DNA from: Lepus europaeus
Taxonomy: Eukaryota; Chordata; Mammalia; Lagomorpha; Leporidae
NCBI RefSeq assembly: GCF_033115175.1
Contig: NC_084829.1
Location: 132,900,996-132,964,995, forward strand
Length of the DNA: 64,000 bases
Direction: 5' to 3'
The translations under genes were made by a program, and so were the position numbers. This document shows, piece by piece, positions 34,230 through 45,953 of the stretch. Position 1 is the first letter of the stretch. The number at the start of each line of letters is the position of its first letter. The notes beneath the pieces are model-generated. The model was not told the origin of the DNA. It worked only from the letters and a program-made list of their open reading frames with translations, and ran no database searches.

Positions 34230-35460
34230 TTTACAACAAAACTCCTTTACAGGATTGTCTGCTTCAATTTCCTCCCCTCCCCAATGGATTTCATCCCTTG
34301 ACTTCATTGCCTCATCAAGGTCACCACTAATCTCCACATCACTAAAACCAATGGTCAGGTCTCAGTCCCATCTTACTTGATGTTATGGTAGCTTTTGACA
34401 TGGATGCCATTGTCCCATTCTGGACGTGCTTTCTTCTCCAAAATTTCCTGGTTTCCCTCTTTCCTTTTGTATCTGCTTACTTTTTTGTGTCTGTGGACTT
34501 CTGTTTGCTAGTAGCTTCTCATCATCTTGACTTCACAGCATTGGTGTGCCTAGAGGCCCAATTCTTGCAAGTTTCTATGTGCACTCACTCTCCAGGTGAT
34601 TTCAAATATTTTCTGACTTTAAATATCATCTATATATTTGTGACTCACAGATTTACAAGTATGTCTCTAGTTCAGATTTTTCTCTTGAACTCCAGACTCC
34701 TGTGTCCAACAACAGTCTATTCAAAATCTCCACTTGGATGTATAAAGGAATACCAAGTAACATAATGAAACCTATTCCCAAACTTCTAAGTTAATGACTT
34801 TTTTAATCTTCCAGTTGTTGAGGTCAAAACTTTTGGAGCTATCCTTAGTTCCCTCTTTCTCTCTTACACATCTACCAGGTCACCTTTCAATACTGCAATT
34901 CTGGTCCAAGATGTCAGCATTTCTGGCCTGGATTATTCCAATATCCCCCTCTGTGGTTTCTTAATCAGTTTATTTTTTTAAAAGATTTATTTTATTTATT
35001 TGAAAGGCAGAGTTAGAAAGGAGAGAGGGAGAGACAGAGAAAGAGAAATCTTTCACGTACTGATTCACACCCCAAATGACTATAACAGTTGGGGCTGCGC
35101 CAGGTCAAAGCAAGGAACTTCTTCTGGATCTCCCATGTGGTACAGGGGCCCATGCACTTGCATCACCTTCCACTGCTTTCCCAGGAACATCAGCAGGGAT
35201 CCGGATGAGAAATGGATCAGCCAGGATTTAAACCAGCATCTAAATGGGATGCCGGCTCTGCAAGCTGAGGCTTAATCCACTACTCCATGTGGGCCCCCTT
35301 AATCAACTTCTACTTTCTACTTTTGCACAGCAGCTTTCAGATGTAAGACCCATTGTGTCACTCCTCTGCCCAGAATTTTTCAGTAGCATCCAACTTCACC
35401 CAAAGAAAAACAACTGCACAGTGCCTACAAGGCCCACTGTTATCTGATTTCATGTTACAT
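34230..35460 (+). mobile_element. LINE-2 (L2) ORF2 fragment
   Basis: Follows the L2 reverse-transcriptase and C-terminal sequence: TTGACATGGATGCCATTGTC, CACTCTCCAGGTGATTTC, TCTTGAACTCCAGACTCCTG, TCTCCACTTGGATGTATAAA, GGCCTGGATTATTCCAATAT, GTGTCACTCCTCTGCCCA. Ancient, with several stops in any frame; the SINE 34971-35298 interrupts it. Confidence 0.72.
34971..35298 (-). mobile_element. C-repeat SINE, -, inside the L2
   Basis: Target duplication TTAATCAGTT / TTAATCAACT at 34961-34970 and 35299-35308. Confidence 0.93.
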
Positions 35461-35812
35461 CTAACAACTACCATTACTTTTCCCTGGGGAAAATTATGAT
35501 GAATGCAACATTGAAGATGCTTTACAAAGTGAAGTCAAGTGATCACTAAGGAAACAGGACTTGTGCATTATTCCAGCTACTGCCTAGAGAATGAACTTTG
35601 GTCACCTCCACACTTCAACCACATGCATCTGGAAGAATTAACTAGATAATTGCATTGTGCCAAGAGGCTCAGGATGCTTATCAGTAGGTTATCAGACCCT
35701 TGTTTTATGGATATTTCCATTATGTTTATGCAATCTTTTCTATATCTTCTATCAATCACTGTAGCCTCTGTTTTTTCTCAACATTCAATAGCCCTTCAGA
35801 ATTTCCATTCTT

Positions 35813-36121
35813 TTTTGTTGTTGTTGTTGTTGGTTCTTTTTTTTTAAAGATTTTTATTTATTTATTTGACAGGTAGAGTTACAAACAGTGAGAGAGACAG
35901 AGAGAAAGGTCTTCCTTGTGTTGGTTCACCCTCTAAATGGTCGCAATGGCTGGAGCTGCGCTGTTCTGAAGCCAGAAGCCAGGTGCTTCTTCCTGGTCTC
36001 CCATGCGGGTGCAGGGGCCCAAGCACTTGGGCCATCCTCCACTGCTTTCCCAGGCCACAGCAGAGAGCTGGACTGGAAGAGAAGCAGCCAGGACTAGAAC
36101 CAGTGCCCATATGGGATGCCC
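35813..36121 (-). mobile_element. C-repeat SINE, -, 5' truncated
   Basis: Stops at CATATGGGATGCC, so the promoter head is missing, yet target duplication AGAATTTCCATTCTT / AGAATTCCCATTCTT flanks it. A TTG repeat lies in the tail. Confidence 0.94.
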
Positions 36122-36404
36122 AAGAATTCCCATTCTTACTTCCTCCCTTGGACCACCAATTCATAGCTATCTGAATCCATCTCTCCTATACTGTAACTCC
36201 TATGAGTCCAGATAAAGTTCTTTTTGCTTGTAGTTTCTGAGTTTGGATTGATCAACATCCTTGGCTCCAGATGTGTTGAACGCCTTGCTTTTCCCCAAGG
36301 ATGTTTCTTGGTGCTCTCCTGTCTCCACTACCCTGTGTGGACTAAGACGATTGTCTCCTCTCTGGCATTCCTACCTCTAAAACGTCCTCTTCCACTCCCT
36401 CCTC

Positions 36405-36590
36405 CAGATCACAAGTTGTACTCAAGTACTCGGGGTCCCTGCCACCCATGTGGGAGTTCCAGACTGAGTTCCTGGCTCATTCAGAATTGGCCAGCCCTGC
36501 TGTCATGCGGTTTGGGAATGAATCAGATGATAAGAAGTCTCCTTCTGTCTCTCTTTCACAAATAAAATAAATAAAAAGTTGTTTAAAAAT
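36405..36590 (+). mobile_element. C-type SINE fragment, +
   Basis: Only the 3' half: ACTCGGGGTCCCTGCCACCC, GAATCAGATGATAAGAAGTC and AAATAAAATAAATAAAAAG tail. Confidence 0.75.
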
Positions 36591-36642
36591 ATATAAATGT
36601 TGAGGGGAGAATGGTGAGGACTCTTGGGGTACTAGTTATGCT

Positions 36643-36966
36643 TTTTTTTTTGACAAGCAGAGTGGACAGTGAGAGAGAGAGACAGAGAGAAAGGTCTTCC
36701 TTTTTCCGTTGGTTCACCCCCCAATGGCCGCTGCGGCTGGCATGCTGCGTTGATCCGATGGCAGGAGCCAGGTGCTTCTCCTGGTCTCCAATGCGGGTGC
36801 AGGGCCCAAGTACTTGGGCCATCCTCCACCGCACTCCCGGGCATCAGCAGAGAGCTGGACTGAAAGAGGAGCAACTGGGACAGAATCTGGTGCCTCGACT
36901 GGGACCAGAACCCGGGATGCCAGCACCGAAGGCAGACGATTAGCCTATTGAGCTGTGGCGCTGGCC
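36643..36966 (-). mobile_element. C-repeat SINE, -
   Basis: Young copy, TTTTTTTGACAAGCAGAGTG to GAGCTGTGGCGCTGGCCC. Confidence 0.95.
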
Positions 36967-37165
36967 CATGCTTTGTTCTTAATTTGGGTGTTGGTTATGA
37001 GTGTGATCAGATGACAAAAAACTCACTTATCTGTACACTTAGTGCATTTTTGATATCTAAAAATGAAGCTACTAATACCAATACCATGAGGTTTGTAAAA
37101 TTTTATAATAAAGTCTTGTAGAAATAATATATTTTTGGCTTCACACTCATTAAAACTTATCATTT

Positions 37166-37362
37166 ACTGAGTGTATACAAAAATGATCTTCTGTATATAA
37201 GGATAGTTGAAGATGAATCTTGATGAAGAATGGAATGAGAGAGGGAGTGGGAGATGGGATGGTTGTGGGTGGGAGGGAGGTTATGGGGGAAAAGCCGCTA
37301 TAATCCAAAAGTTGTACTTTGGAAATTTATATTTATTAAATAAAAGTTGAAAAAAAATCAAA
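37166..37362 (+). mobile_element. Short 5'-truncated rabbit L1, 3' end
   Basis: The last ~195 bp of the L1 3' UTR, reverse complement of 300-480. Target duplication AAAACTTATCATTT / AAAACTTATCGTTT at 37152-37165 and 37363-37376. Confidence 0.92.
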
Positions 37363-37657
37363 AAAACTTATCGTTTCCTCTTTTTAATCAAGTCTTGGGT
37401 GTCCCTAGCTCTGTTTCTTCTGGTTCAGTTCTAGAAAATGAACATTATTTGGAACACAGAAGTGGTGATAGCTAATTATAGATAAGAGCAGGTAAAAACA
37501 CAGGTAAATAATATTATGAAAAAGCACAACAAAGCCATCTAAAATGTATCTTATATAATGTAGGGTGCTGAAAAACTTACAGAAAAATTCTGTACATTAA
37601 TTGGTAACTATGTAAAAGCCCTTATAAAATTACCTATGAAAGCCTCATATTTAACCT

Positions 37658-38267
37658 AAATGAAAAATCTCTGTGAGTGAGATCCCAGTGGAAAGAACAG
37701 GCCATTAAAGAAGGAGGTACCTTTCTCTGAAGGGAGGAGAGAACATCCACTTGACTATGGCCTTGTCTAAATAAGATCGGAGTTGGCATAGCCTTGACAG
37801 CTCATGACAAGAACCTTGGGTGATTACTGACGTCATAAATAAAAGTGCCAATGGTTAAATCAACAACAGGAGTCACTGTGCACTTACTCCCCATGTAGGA
37901 TCTCTGTCCTTAATGTGTTGTACTATGTGAATTAATCAGGAGTCACTGTGCACTTACTCCCCATGTAGGATCTCTGTCCTTAATGTGTTGTACTATGTGA
38001 ATTAATGGTATAACTAGTACTCAAACAGTATTTTACACTTTGTGTTTCTGTGTGGGTGCAAACTGTTGAAATCTTTACTTAGTATATACTAAATTGATCT
38101 TCTGTACATAAAGATAATTGAAAATGAATCTTGATGTGAATGGGATGGGAGAGAGAGTAGGAGATGGGATGGTTGCCGGTGGGAGGGTGGTTATGGGGAG
38201 GGGGAGCCCCTATAATCCAAAAGTTATAATTTGGAAATTTATATTTATTAAATAAAAGTTTTTAAAA
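37658..38267 (+). mobile_element. 5'-truncated rabbit L1, 3' UTR
   Basis: 610 bp, from CTGTGAGTGAGATCCCAGTG to AAATAAAAGTTTTTAAAAA. 19-bp target duplication AAAGCCTCATATTTAACCT / AAAGCCTCATATTTAGCCT at 37639-37657 and 38268-38286 (38268-38286 overlaps the A tail). Confidence 0.93.
37867..38006 (+). repeat. Perfect 70-bp tandem duplication inside an L1
   Basis: 37867-37936 and 37937-38006 are identical as read, starting CAGGAGTCACTGTGCACTTA. Confidence 0.95.
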
Positions 38268-38599
38268 AAAGCCTCATATTTAGCCTCCGAACTTCAAATA
38301 TGTTGTATCTCTTATGTCTGTCTCTTTTTGGCCTATTGGTTGTGATGACTAACTGCATAAAAATTTGCATGTCTAATTCTAGGAGACATAGAAACTACTA
38401 CAAAGAAGAAAAAAAACTTACTTTCATGCCCTTCTTTTTAATTTGTTCATGAAGGCTAACAAAAAAATCAATGATTCTACTAGAGATCTAATCTTCATAT
38501 AATACACTTGAGAGACATACCTATATAATTGGCAATGACCTAAAATATTTTCATTATTTATGAATTCATTTGTAACAACAAAGGTTAAAATTACAATGT

Positions 38600-38924
38600 C
38601 AAGGCCGGCGCCACGGCTCAATAGGCTAACCCTCCACCTTGCGGCGCCGGCACACCGGGTACTAGATTCTGTCCCGGTTGCCCCTCTTCCAGTCCAGCTC
38701 TCTGCTGTGGCCAGGGAGTGCAGTGGAGGATGGCCTAAGTACTTGGGCCCTGCACCCGCATGGGAGACCAGGAGAAGCACCTGGCTCCTGCCATCGGATC
38801 AGCGCAGTGCGCCGGCCGCAGCGCGCCAGCTGCGGCGGCCATTGGAGGGTGAACCAACGGCAAAGGAAGACCTTTCTCTCTGTCTCTCTCTCTCACTGTC
38901 CACTCTGCCTGTCAAAAAAAAAAA
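38600..38924 (+). mobile_element. C-repeat SINE, +
   Basis: Young GC-rich copy. Perfect target duplication AAAATTACAATGT at 38587-38599 and 38925-38937. Confidence 0.97.
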
Positions 38925-39281
38925 AAAATTACAATGTGAAATGTTCTTAGTATAAGAAGTTCTGAGTCTTCACTAAAATTCAACAGTTCAGTAGTAATAG
39001 ATGAAGGCATACAATCTAAAAAATTATAACTTCTGAAATACAAACTAAAAAGTAAACAAGGAACAAGAAACACGAACTTATAGCTGATAACTGATCCAAA
39101 CTGTCACCAGTGTTGTTTAATACATATTACATCATAAGATGCTTGATGATAGGTAAATTCAAGTAACATAGTTCATCTTTGACTTATGTATGAGTGGCCT
39201 AGAAATTCTCTAAGAAATTGTTGAAATCTCTCCCCTTTCCGAGTGCTTCCTATCTCCAGATGCATACTCGAGAAATCTCCA

Positions 39282-39630
39282 GGGCTGGCATCATGATGTA
39301 CTGGGTTAAGCCACCATCTGTGATGCCAGCATCTCATACGGGCACCAGTTTGTGTTCTGGCTGCTCCACTTCTGATCCAGCTCTCTGATAATGTGCATGG
39401 GAAAGCAGTCGAAAATAGGACAAGTCCCTGGGCCCTTACACCCATGTAGGAGATCTGGAAGAATATTCTGGCCCTTGGTTTCAGTCCAGCCTGGGTTATT
39501 TCAGCCATTTGGGAAGTGAACCAGCAGATGGAAGATCTCTCGATCTTTCCTTCTGTCTTTCCTTCTTTCTGTGTAACATTGTCTTTCAAATAAATAAATA
39601 AATCTTTCTTAAAAAAAAAAAAAAAGAAAG
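39282..39630 (+). mobile_element. C-repeat SINE, +
   Basis: GGGCTGGCATCATGATGTAC head to AAATAAATAAATAAATCTTT and A tail. Confidence 0.9.
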
Positions 39631-39642
39631 AAAGAAATCTTC

Positions 39643-39953
39643 GTGGCCAGAGCCGTGGCTCACTTGGTTAATCCTCCGCCTGCGGTGCTGGCATCCCATC
39701 TGGGCACTGGGTTCTAGTCCAGATTGCTCCTCTTCCAGTCCAGCTCTCTGCTGTGGCCCGGGAGTGCAGTGGAGGATGGCCCAAGTGCTTGGGCCCCTGT
39801 ACCTGCATGGGGGACCAGGAAGAAGTACCTGGCTCCTGGCTTTGGATTGGCGTAGTGGCCATCTGGGAGATGAACCAACGGAAGGAAGACCTTTCTCTCT
39901 GTCTCTCTCTCTCTCTCACTGTCTAACTCTGCCTGTCAGATAAAAAATAAATA
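39643..39953 (+). mobile_element. C-repeat SINE, +, next to the previous one
   Basis: Inserted at the 3' edge of the preceding SINE. Target duplication AAAGAAATCTTC on both sides. Confidence 0.94.
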
Positions 39954-39965
39954 AAAGAAATCTTC

Positions 39966-40743
39966 ATATTTGTTACTGTTTCTGTATCAGGAATGCCTTC
40001 ATTAGAAGTAGCCCTGCATATGTGTCTCTCTGTGTGTGATAGAAACAGAGAAAGAAAGCAAGAGAGAGAGATGACTGTATTTACTTAATCAAGCATATAC
40101 TCTCAAAGTTATTCTATGACATTTTCATCTTTGTAATACCTAGTAAAGATGGTCAGAACGGATGAAGTTTAAGAAACTAATTCAAAATAAAGAATGCCAC
40201 TGGAAATCGGTAGTGTAGAGGAATGAGCTGATGATTGGGAATAAGTCAAAGTGTAGGAAAGGGTAAAAAGCAGAAAATGGGCAATTATAATTGCAGAATA
40301 GGTGAATATCTCAGTGGCAAAGAGAATGTATCAAACACTGACCCAGCACCTGATACTTGAGACATGATAAGTAGTCCATAACTGCCACCTGAATGGGAGA
40401 ACAGAGGACAGAGAATGAGCCCTGACGGAAGGTTGGAACTGAGGGTGCAGTTTTGTGACACAGGGATTTGTGACAGGGGAAGCTGTATAAGAGCAATTCA
40501 GGGGGAGGAAAATGAGCCAGTGAAAAAGCCAAATAGGAGAAAACTAGAGCTTTGCTTCCTAGATTCAGAAATGCAGATGATTCAAGAACTTGAGGAGGAC
40601 CATGCGGGTCTCCTAAACCAGCGATTCACCAGGACCCTCCATTGTGTTTATGTGGAAGCACCAAACCAGAATTCTGATTCATCGTGAGGAAGCCTCCCAA
40701 ATTGTCTTTCAAGATAACATGTCTGAGATTTTTTTTTCGCGTT
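39966..40743. other. Spacer, no feature recognised
   Basis: The 90-codon frame at 40415-40687 (plus) has no recognisable domain. Confidence 0.35.
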
Positions 40744-40760
40744 CATTCATAAATTATTTT

Positions 40761-41123
40761 ATTTTATTTTATTTTTTGACAGGCAGAGTTAGTGAGAGAG
40801 AGAGAGGGACAGAAAGAGAGTTATAGACAGTGAGAGAGAGACAGACAGAAAGGTCTTCCTTCCATTGGTTCACTCCCCTAATGGCCGCTATGGTCTGCGC
40901 TGCGCGGATCCAAAGCCAGGAGCCAGGTGTTTCCTCCTGGTCTCCCATGCGAGTGCAGGGCCCAAGTACTTGGGCTATCCTCCACTGCCTTCCCAGGCCA
41001 CAGCAGAGAGCTGGACTGGAAGAGGAGCAACCAGGACAGAATCTGGCGCCCCCAACAGGTACTAGAACCCGGGATGCCGGCGCTGCAGGTGGAAGATAAG
41101 CCAAGTGAGCCACAGTGCTGGCC
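40761..41123 (-). mobile_element. C-repeat SINE, -
   Basis: Perfect 17-bp target duplication CATTCATAAATTATTTT at 40744-40760 and 41124-41140. Confidence 0.97.
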
Positions 41124-41144
41124 CATTCATAAATTATTTTTATG

Positions 41145-41468
41145 GCCAGCGCCGTGGCTTAACAGGCTAATCCTCCACCTTGCGGCGCTGGCACACCGGG
41201 TTCTAGTCCCGGTCGGGGCGCTGGATTCTGTCCCGGTTGCCCCTCTTCCAGGCCAGCTCTCTGCTGTGGCCAGGGAAGGCAGTGGAGGATGGCCCAAGTG
41301 CTTGGGCCCTGCACCCGCATTGGAGACCAGGAGAAGCACCTGGCTCCTGGCTTCGGATCAGCGCAATGTGCCGGCCGCAGTGGCCATTGGAGGATGAACC
41401 AACGGCAAAAAGGAAGACCTTTCTCTCTGTCTCTCTCTCTCACTGTCCACTCTGCCTGTCCAAAAAAA
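41145..41468 (+). mobile_element. C-repeat SINE, +, reusing the same target
   Basis: Perfect target duplication AAATTATTTTTATG at 41131-41144 and 41469-41482, overlapping the right duplication of the previous SINE. Confidence 0.97.
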
Positions 41469-41639
41469 AAATTATTTTTATGTCAACACAGATGAAATGA
41501 CGATTGGTTATCTCTTCCTCTTGACAGCCCCTTAAGGATCCAAGGTGAAATTAGTAGCAAGAACGTATGTAATTGACAAAGTCACATGTGCTCTGGGGGC
41601 CAGAAACTGGGGAGAGAAGAGGAAAAAAATCAAAAGAAG

Positions 41640-44600
41640 GAAAGCATGTTAGACCATGTGAGCTAAATTTGTGATTGCACAAAACCAAGATGTTAGATGG
41701 ATGCAGAAGATCACTCCATTCCAAAGGGAAAGTTTTCATCTCCGTGGGGCAAGTGGCCGATGGCGGGGCAAGCAAAGGGGGTGGAGACGAGCCCAGGGAG
41801 CTGCGGGAGCAGGCAGAGGAGGGGTCCCAGATTTTGCACAGAATTGGCCACTGTAAGTGGTTCAATGTGCACATGAGATTTGGATTCATCTCCATGATAA
41901 ACTGAGAGGGAAGCCCCTTGAATATTCCAGTCAATGTGTTTGTACAAAGTAAACTATTCATGGAAGGATTTAGAAGCTTAAAAGGAGAACCAGTGGAATC
42001 ACATTTAAAAAATCTTCTAAAGGCCTTGAATCAATAAAGGTAACAGGACCCCATGGGAGCCCCTGTTTAGAAAGTAAAAGACTCAAAGAGAAGACAAGAC
42101 AAAAAAGAAAACCAAAGGGAGATAGATGCTACAACTGTGGTGGCCTTGATCATCATGCAAAGAAATGCAGTCTACCTCCTCAGCCAAAAACGTGCCATTG
42201 CTGTCAGAGCCTTCTGCACATGGTGGCAAACTGCCCACATTCAACTGTTGCACAGCCACCTGCCAGTTCTCAGGGAAGACGGGAAGCAGGGTCCCAGCCA
42301 TGCACTTCAATGTTTCTTAGAAAAAGTGGACAGAGGGCAGGGCTGCACATCACCATCGTTTGCTCAGGAGGCAAGGCCAGAGGTCCTAGAGCGGCCAGGC
42401 AGGTCCCCTCCAGAAGCTTGCTCCACGAAATCGTCAGTAGCACCAGAAGAACCAAACAAAAAGGGGCCTTCAGTTCAAAAAAGGAAAAAAGACACAACCC
42501 TTGCTAGTGTCTCATGTGCTTTACCCGGTTGGGAAGTCTACCTCACGCACACACAGGGGAACCATATTTCACCAACAGCAGCTGGCCTAGGATGTTAACT
42601 ACTGTGAACTTTTAAAACAGACAAATCACTCTAAGCAAATTACACTTGAGCAAGGTGTCCCATTTTACATTATTCAGAGAACGAGATGCTGTGTGTATCA
42701 GTATGTGCAGGTGTGAGAGGGAGAGAGCCTGACTGTGTGTGTGTGCGTGCGCACACATGCGTGTGTGTATTTCATAGAGGAATGCAGACATCTATGTAAA
42801 GAGGCTTTGTCTTTACATGTGTGTGCATATACAAACAAGTGCACACCCTCCCTCCTATAATTGTACATGTCCAAGTGTTGAAAACCCATGTGAAGAATTT
42901 GCAATGGTTTTGGAAATAACCTCCAGAGTTTTTCTTGAAATGCCACCTTTTTTATATTGCATAAAAACAAAACCATGACTGTTAACCATTTGTGTGAACC
43001 AAAGAATACTTCAGATCTTGGAGCTGCTAATCATATGGTACTAAAGATTTTTAAGACACCCAGTTCCCCTGGAGTTTGGGTTTGCCTCTTTTTCTCAATA
43101 CCTATGGAATGTTTGAAGGCAATACCTTAACACCATATGACTCTGACTGCCATAACTTTATTTTTATTCTGGAACATTGAACTCCAGAAAAGACAATGAA
43201 TGTGTAATTTCTGTGCCGATATTTCCATGTTTTTAATTATTCTATATTTTGATTGTAAATTAGCTGTTCCTCTTCCAATCCAGCTCTCTGCTGTGGCCCA
43301 GGAGGGCAGTGGAGGATGGCCCAAGTGCTTAGGCCCCTGCACCCGCATGGGAGACCAGGAAGAAGCAACTGGCTCCTGGCTTCTGATCAGCACAGCTCTA
43401 GCTGTCATGGCCATTTGGGGAGTGAACCAACAGAAGGAAGACCTTTCTCTCTGTCGCTCTCTCTCACTGTCTGTGGCTTTACCTGTCAAATAAGTAAATA
43501 AAATCTTTAAAAAAAAAAAAGAGTTGCTCAGTCAGTGCTCAGCTTTAGAAATAAACTGACTGGGGATTAGTTATAGTACTGGTCCCTTTAGGTCACAGTC
43601 ATGAAAAAAAAAATTATTTTGGAGTCACCTTGGTTCCATATGTTATGGGTAAATTTCTGAAACATCTCCAAGAAGATACCAATTAATCTACTTAATATTG
43701 GCAATAAATAATTTTTATGGGCCTGTTGGTATAAGCTCAGATAATCAAAAAGTGAGAGTAGCATGACTCAAGAGAGACATATTCTGCAAAACAGTTTCTG
43801 CTCCCTCTCACCTTGTCACGGGAGATTGGTATAGCTGCTGCTATTTCAGCAAGCTGCCAGAAGAAGAAAATGCCTGTGGCTGGGCTGCCAGGCCTTTATA
43901 ACTCAGCTTGAATTTTGCAACAGTGCTTGTGAGAGTTTCCATAGTGTCTACTGGAGTATCAGTGTGCTGTGATGCAAAGCTTATCTTTGACGATATTGAA
44001 TGTGATATAGATGTAGAGAAGTTACTTCCTTGCCTTACGTGAGGATTTCAAGCTTATTTAAATGATGTAGACAAATCAAAGTGGCATTGCTTAATTTTTT
44101 AGCAGGTATAATAAACAGGTTATTAACAGTAAAAAAAAATGCAAAACAATAAGTCACTTTGAAAATTCAAACCAAAGTTTCTTGACCTTATAGAAATAGG
44201 AAGATATGGACTTGAAAATTGGGCATTCCCTGTTTACATTTACAAGTTCAGAGCGGAAATCATGATGAAAAACAAAGACACAGAAACACTTGAGAACCGT
44301 GGACTTTATAGGTGCAATTTAAAATCTTTTCAGCATCTCACCAGACTGAACTAAGCACATACCAAACATATCTTGTGGTTAGAAGTTGAGGGTTTTTTTT
44401 TTTTAATATGATAAGATTATCACTATTACATAACGTACTCAGGACAAAGAACTTTGTTCAGGGAACATACCATACAGTGTTGTGGTTGTGTTTCTTTTCA
44501 GACTAGTCTACAGTCCTACTTACTCAAAACAAACCAAATAACCTTGACCTCTATGTAAGTACCTTTACTGATATTAGTAAGTACCTCTGAGTTTGACACA

Positions 44601-45612
44601 AATCAGAATTTCTGAAAATCAGATACCAGTTCTCTTGTTTTATTTCATGTGAAAAAAACACGTCCTCTAAAGCAGAAGTCCTCAGCTCCTTGCACATGTG
44701 AATATCACTGGTGTAAGCACATTGTTCATTTACATGGGTGAACTATTCTGTTTACAGCAAAGGGCTACCTCATAGTTGACACATAACACACCTCTATGCT
44801 GCTCCAGCCTTATAAGTGGCTGATAACTCTGTGGTACAGAACCTTTTTATCTGTATTATAGATAGCAATTCACAACTGTATGTTACTTGCAAACACTTGT
44901 GAATAATGAAGCATCTTGTTTTAGTTAGCAGTCTCCAAGCATTTCCTTAAAAGCTATCATGTATGGGCAGTCTTCCAACTTAGGAAAAACAGAACACAAA
45001 AACAATCCTGGAATAGCTTCTTTTTCCCAGGAGTGGAGGGACAGGAAGGGGTAGCAGGAAGGAGGAGGGGTTGGTATAAGTGCGTTCATGCTGGGCAAAG
45101 AACAATAAAAGATGCCCATCTCCTTCATTTACATGTCTGTACTACCCTTAAACCAAATGTATTTCAGTATAATAACCCCAGGCACATAAGCAAGCAGCAT
45201 CAACCTACCAAGAGTGAATGTGAAGTGCAATGCCATTTCTAGCTACTGGCAGGGAAAGGGTCTGTGTGAAGCATCTGTTTGTAGGGGTTACTAATTGTGG
45301 GGCAGCATGTCTGTGAATTACGTTGTCTCTTGACCCCATCATCATGTTGACATAAATGTAATTCCTATAAAAAAAATAGATGTGCTATTAGGCTTTTAGC
45401 CCTATGAGTTATTAGCTATGTGGCTGATTATAATGGAAACATTTTTATGCTTGCATCTTTAGTCTTTATTAGACTAAATTACAATGGAAAGATTTTTACC
45501 TGCTTATAACTTGGAAGTTTGGTCTGCAATGTAAGGAAGATCAAGAAATATCATGCTGTTAGCATCAGTCCAACTCCAAATATAGGATGTCTTTATTGCC
45601 AATAAAAAAAAA
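41640..45612 (+). pseudogene. LIN28B: LIN28B processed pseudogene (retrocopy)
   Basis: The parent gene encodes an RNA-binding repressor of let-7 maturation. Pieces of its whole product run in order without introns: ASKGGGDEP and HCKWFNVHMRFGFISMIN (cold-shock domain, about 41756-41902), the two CCHC knuckles C-Y-N-C-GGLD-H-HAKK-C and C-H-C-C-QSLL-H-MVAN-C (about 42125-42235), the linker VAQPPASSQGRREAGSQP, and PEEPNKKGPSVQKRKK (to about 42495). It cannot make LIN28B: the ancestral start at 41753 is GTG, a TGA follows FGFISMIN at 41903-41905, and frames shift between the domains. Upstream bases from about 41640 look like 5' UTR. Downstream sequence looks like LIN28B 3' UTR, with let-7-type CTACCTCA motifs at 42538-42545 and 44765-44772. 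A C-repeat SINE interrupts it at 43263-43520. The core is sure; the 3' end is not. AATAAA plus an A run at 45601-45611 is one candidate. The parent maps far from VNN in human, so this is a copy. Confidence 0.88.
43263..43520 (+). mobile_element. C-repeat SINE, +, 5' truncated, in LIN28B retrocopy
   Basis: Starts within the body at CTGTTCCTCTTCCAATCCAG and ends AAATAAGTAAATAAAATCTTT plus A tail. Confidence 0.92.
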
Positions 45613-45631
45613 GAACTTGGACAAAATTTTT

Positions 45632-45953
45632 GTAAATATTTATTTATTTGTTTATTTGAAAGGCTAAGAGAGAGAGAGAGAGAATGAATCTTCCATCACT
45701 GGTTCACTCCCCAAATGGCTGCAACAGCCAGGGTTAGGTCAGGGTGAAGCCAGGAGCCAGGAGTTTCATCTGGGTCTTGTATGTGAGTGCCAGGGCCCAA
45801 GCACTTGAACCATCTCCTGCTGCTTTCCCCAGGGCATTAGCAGGGAGCTGGATTGGAAATGGAGCAGCTGGGACTCAAACCAGTGCCCTTATGGGATGCT
45901 GATACTGCAGGCGGAAGCTTAGCCTTCTACACCACAGCACCTCCCCCATAATA
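45632..45953 (-). mobile_element. C-repeat SINE, -
   Basis: ATATTTATTTATTTGTTTATTTG to ACACCACAGCACCTCCCCC. Confidence 0.92.

Noticed and set aside
34385-34765. 126-codon frame as a host gene
   Set aside because: The sequence follows the LINE-2 ORF2 and contains no host domain.
40927-41397. Open frames of 100-156 codons rich in Pro, Gly, Ser and Trp
   Set aside because: Translations of C-repeat SINEs; the same peptides (for example [16 protein letters not shown]) recur at many sites in the window.
42137-42598. 153-codon frame as a new protein at the LIN28B copy
   Set aside because: It runs partly out of frame with LIN28B and is open by chance within a retrocopy.
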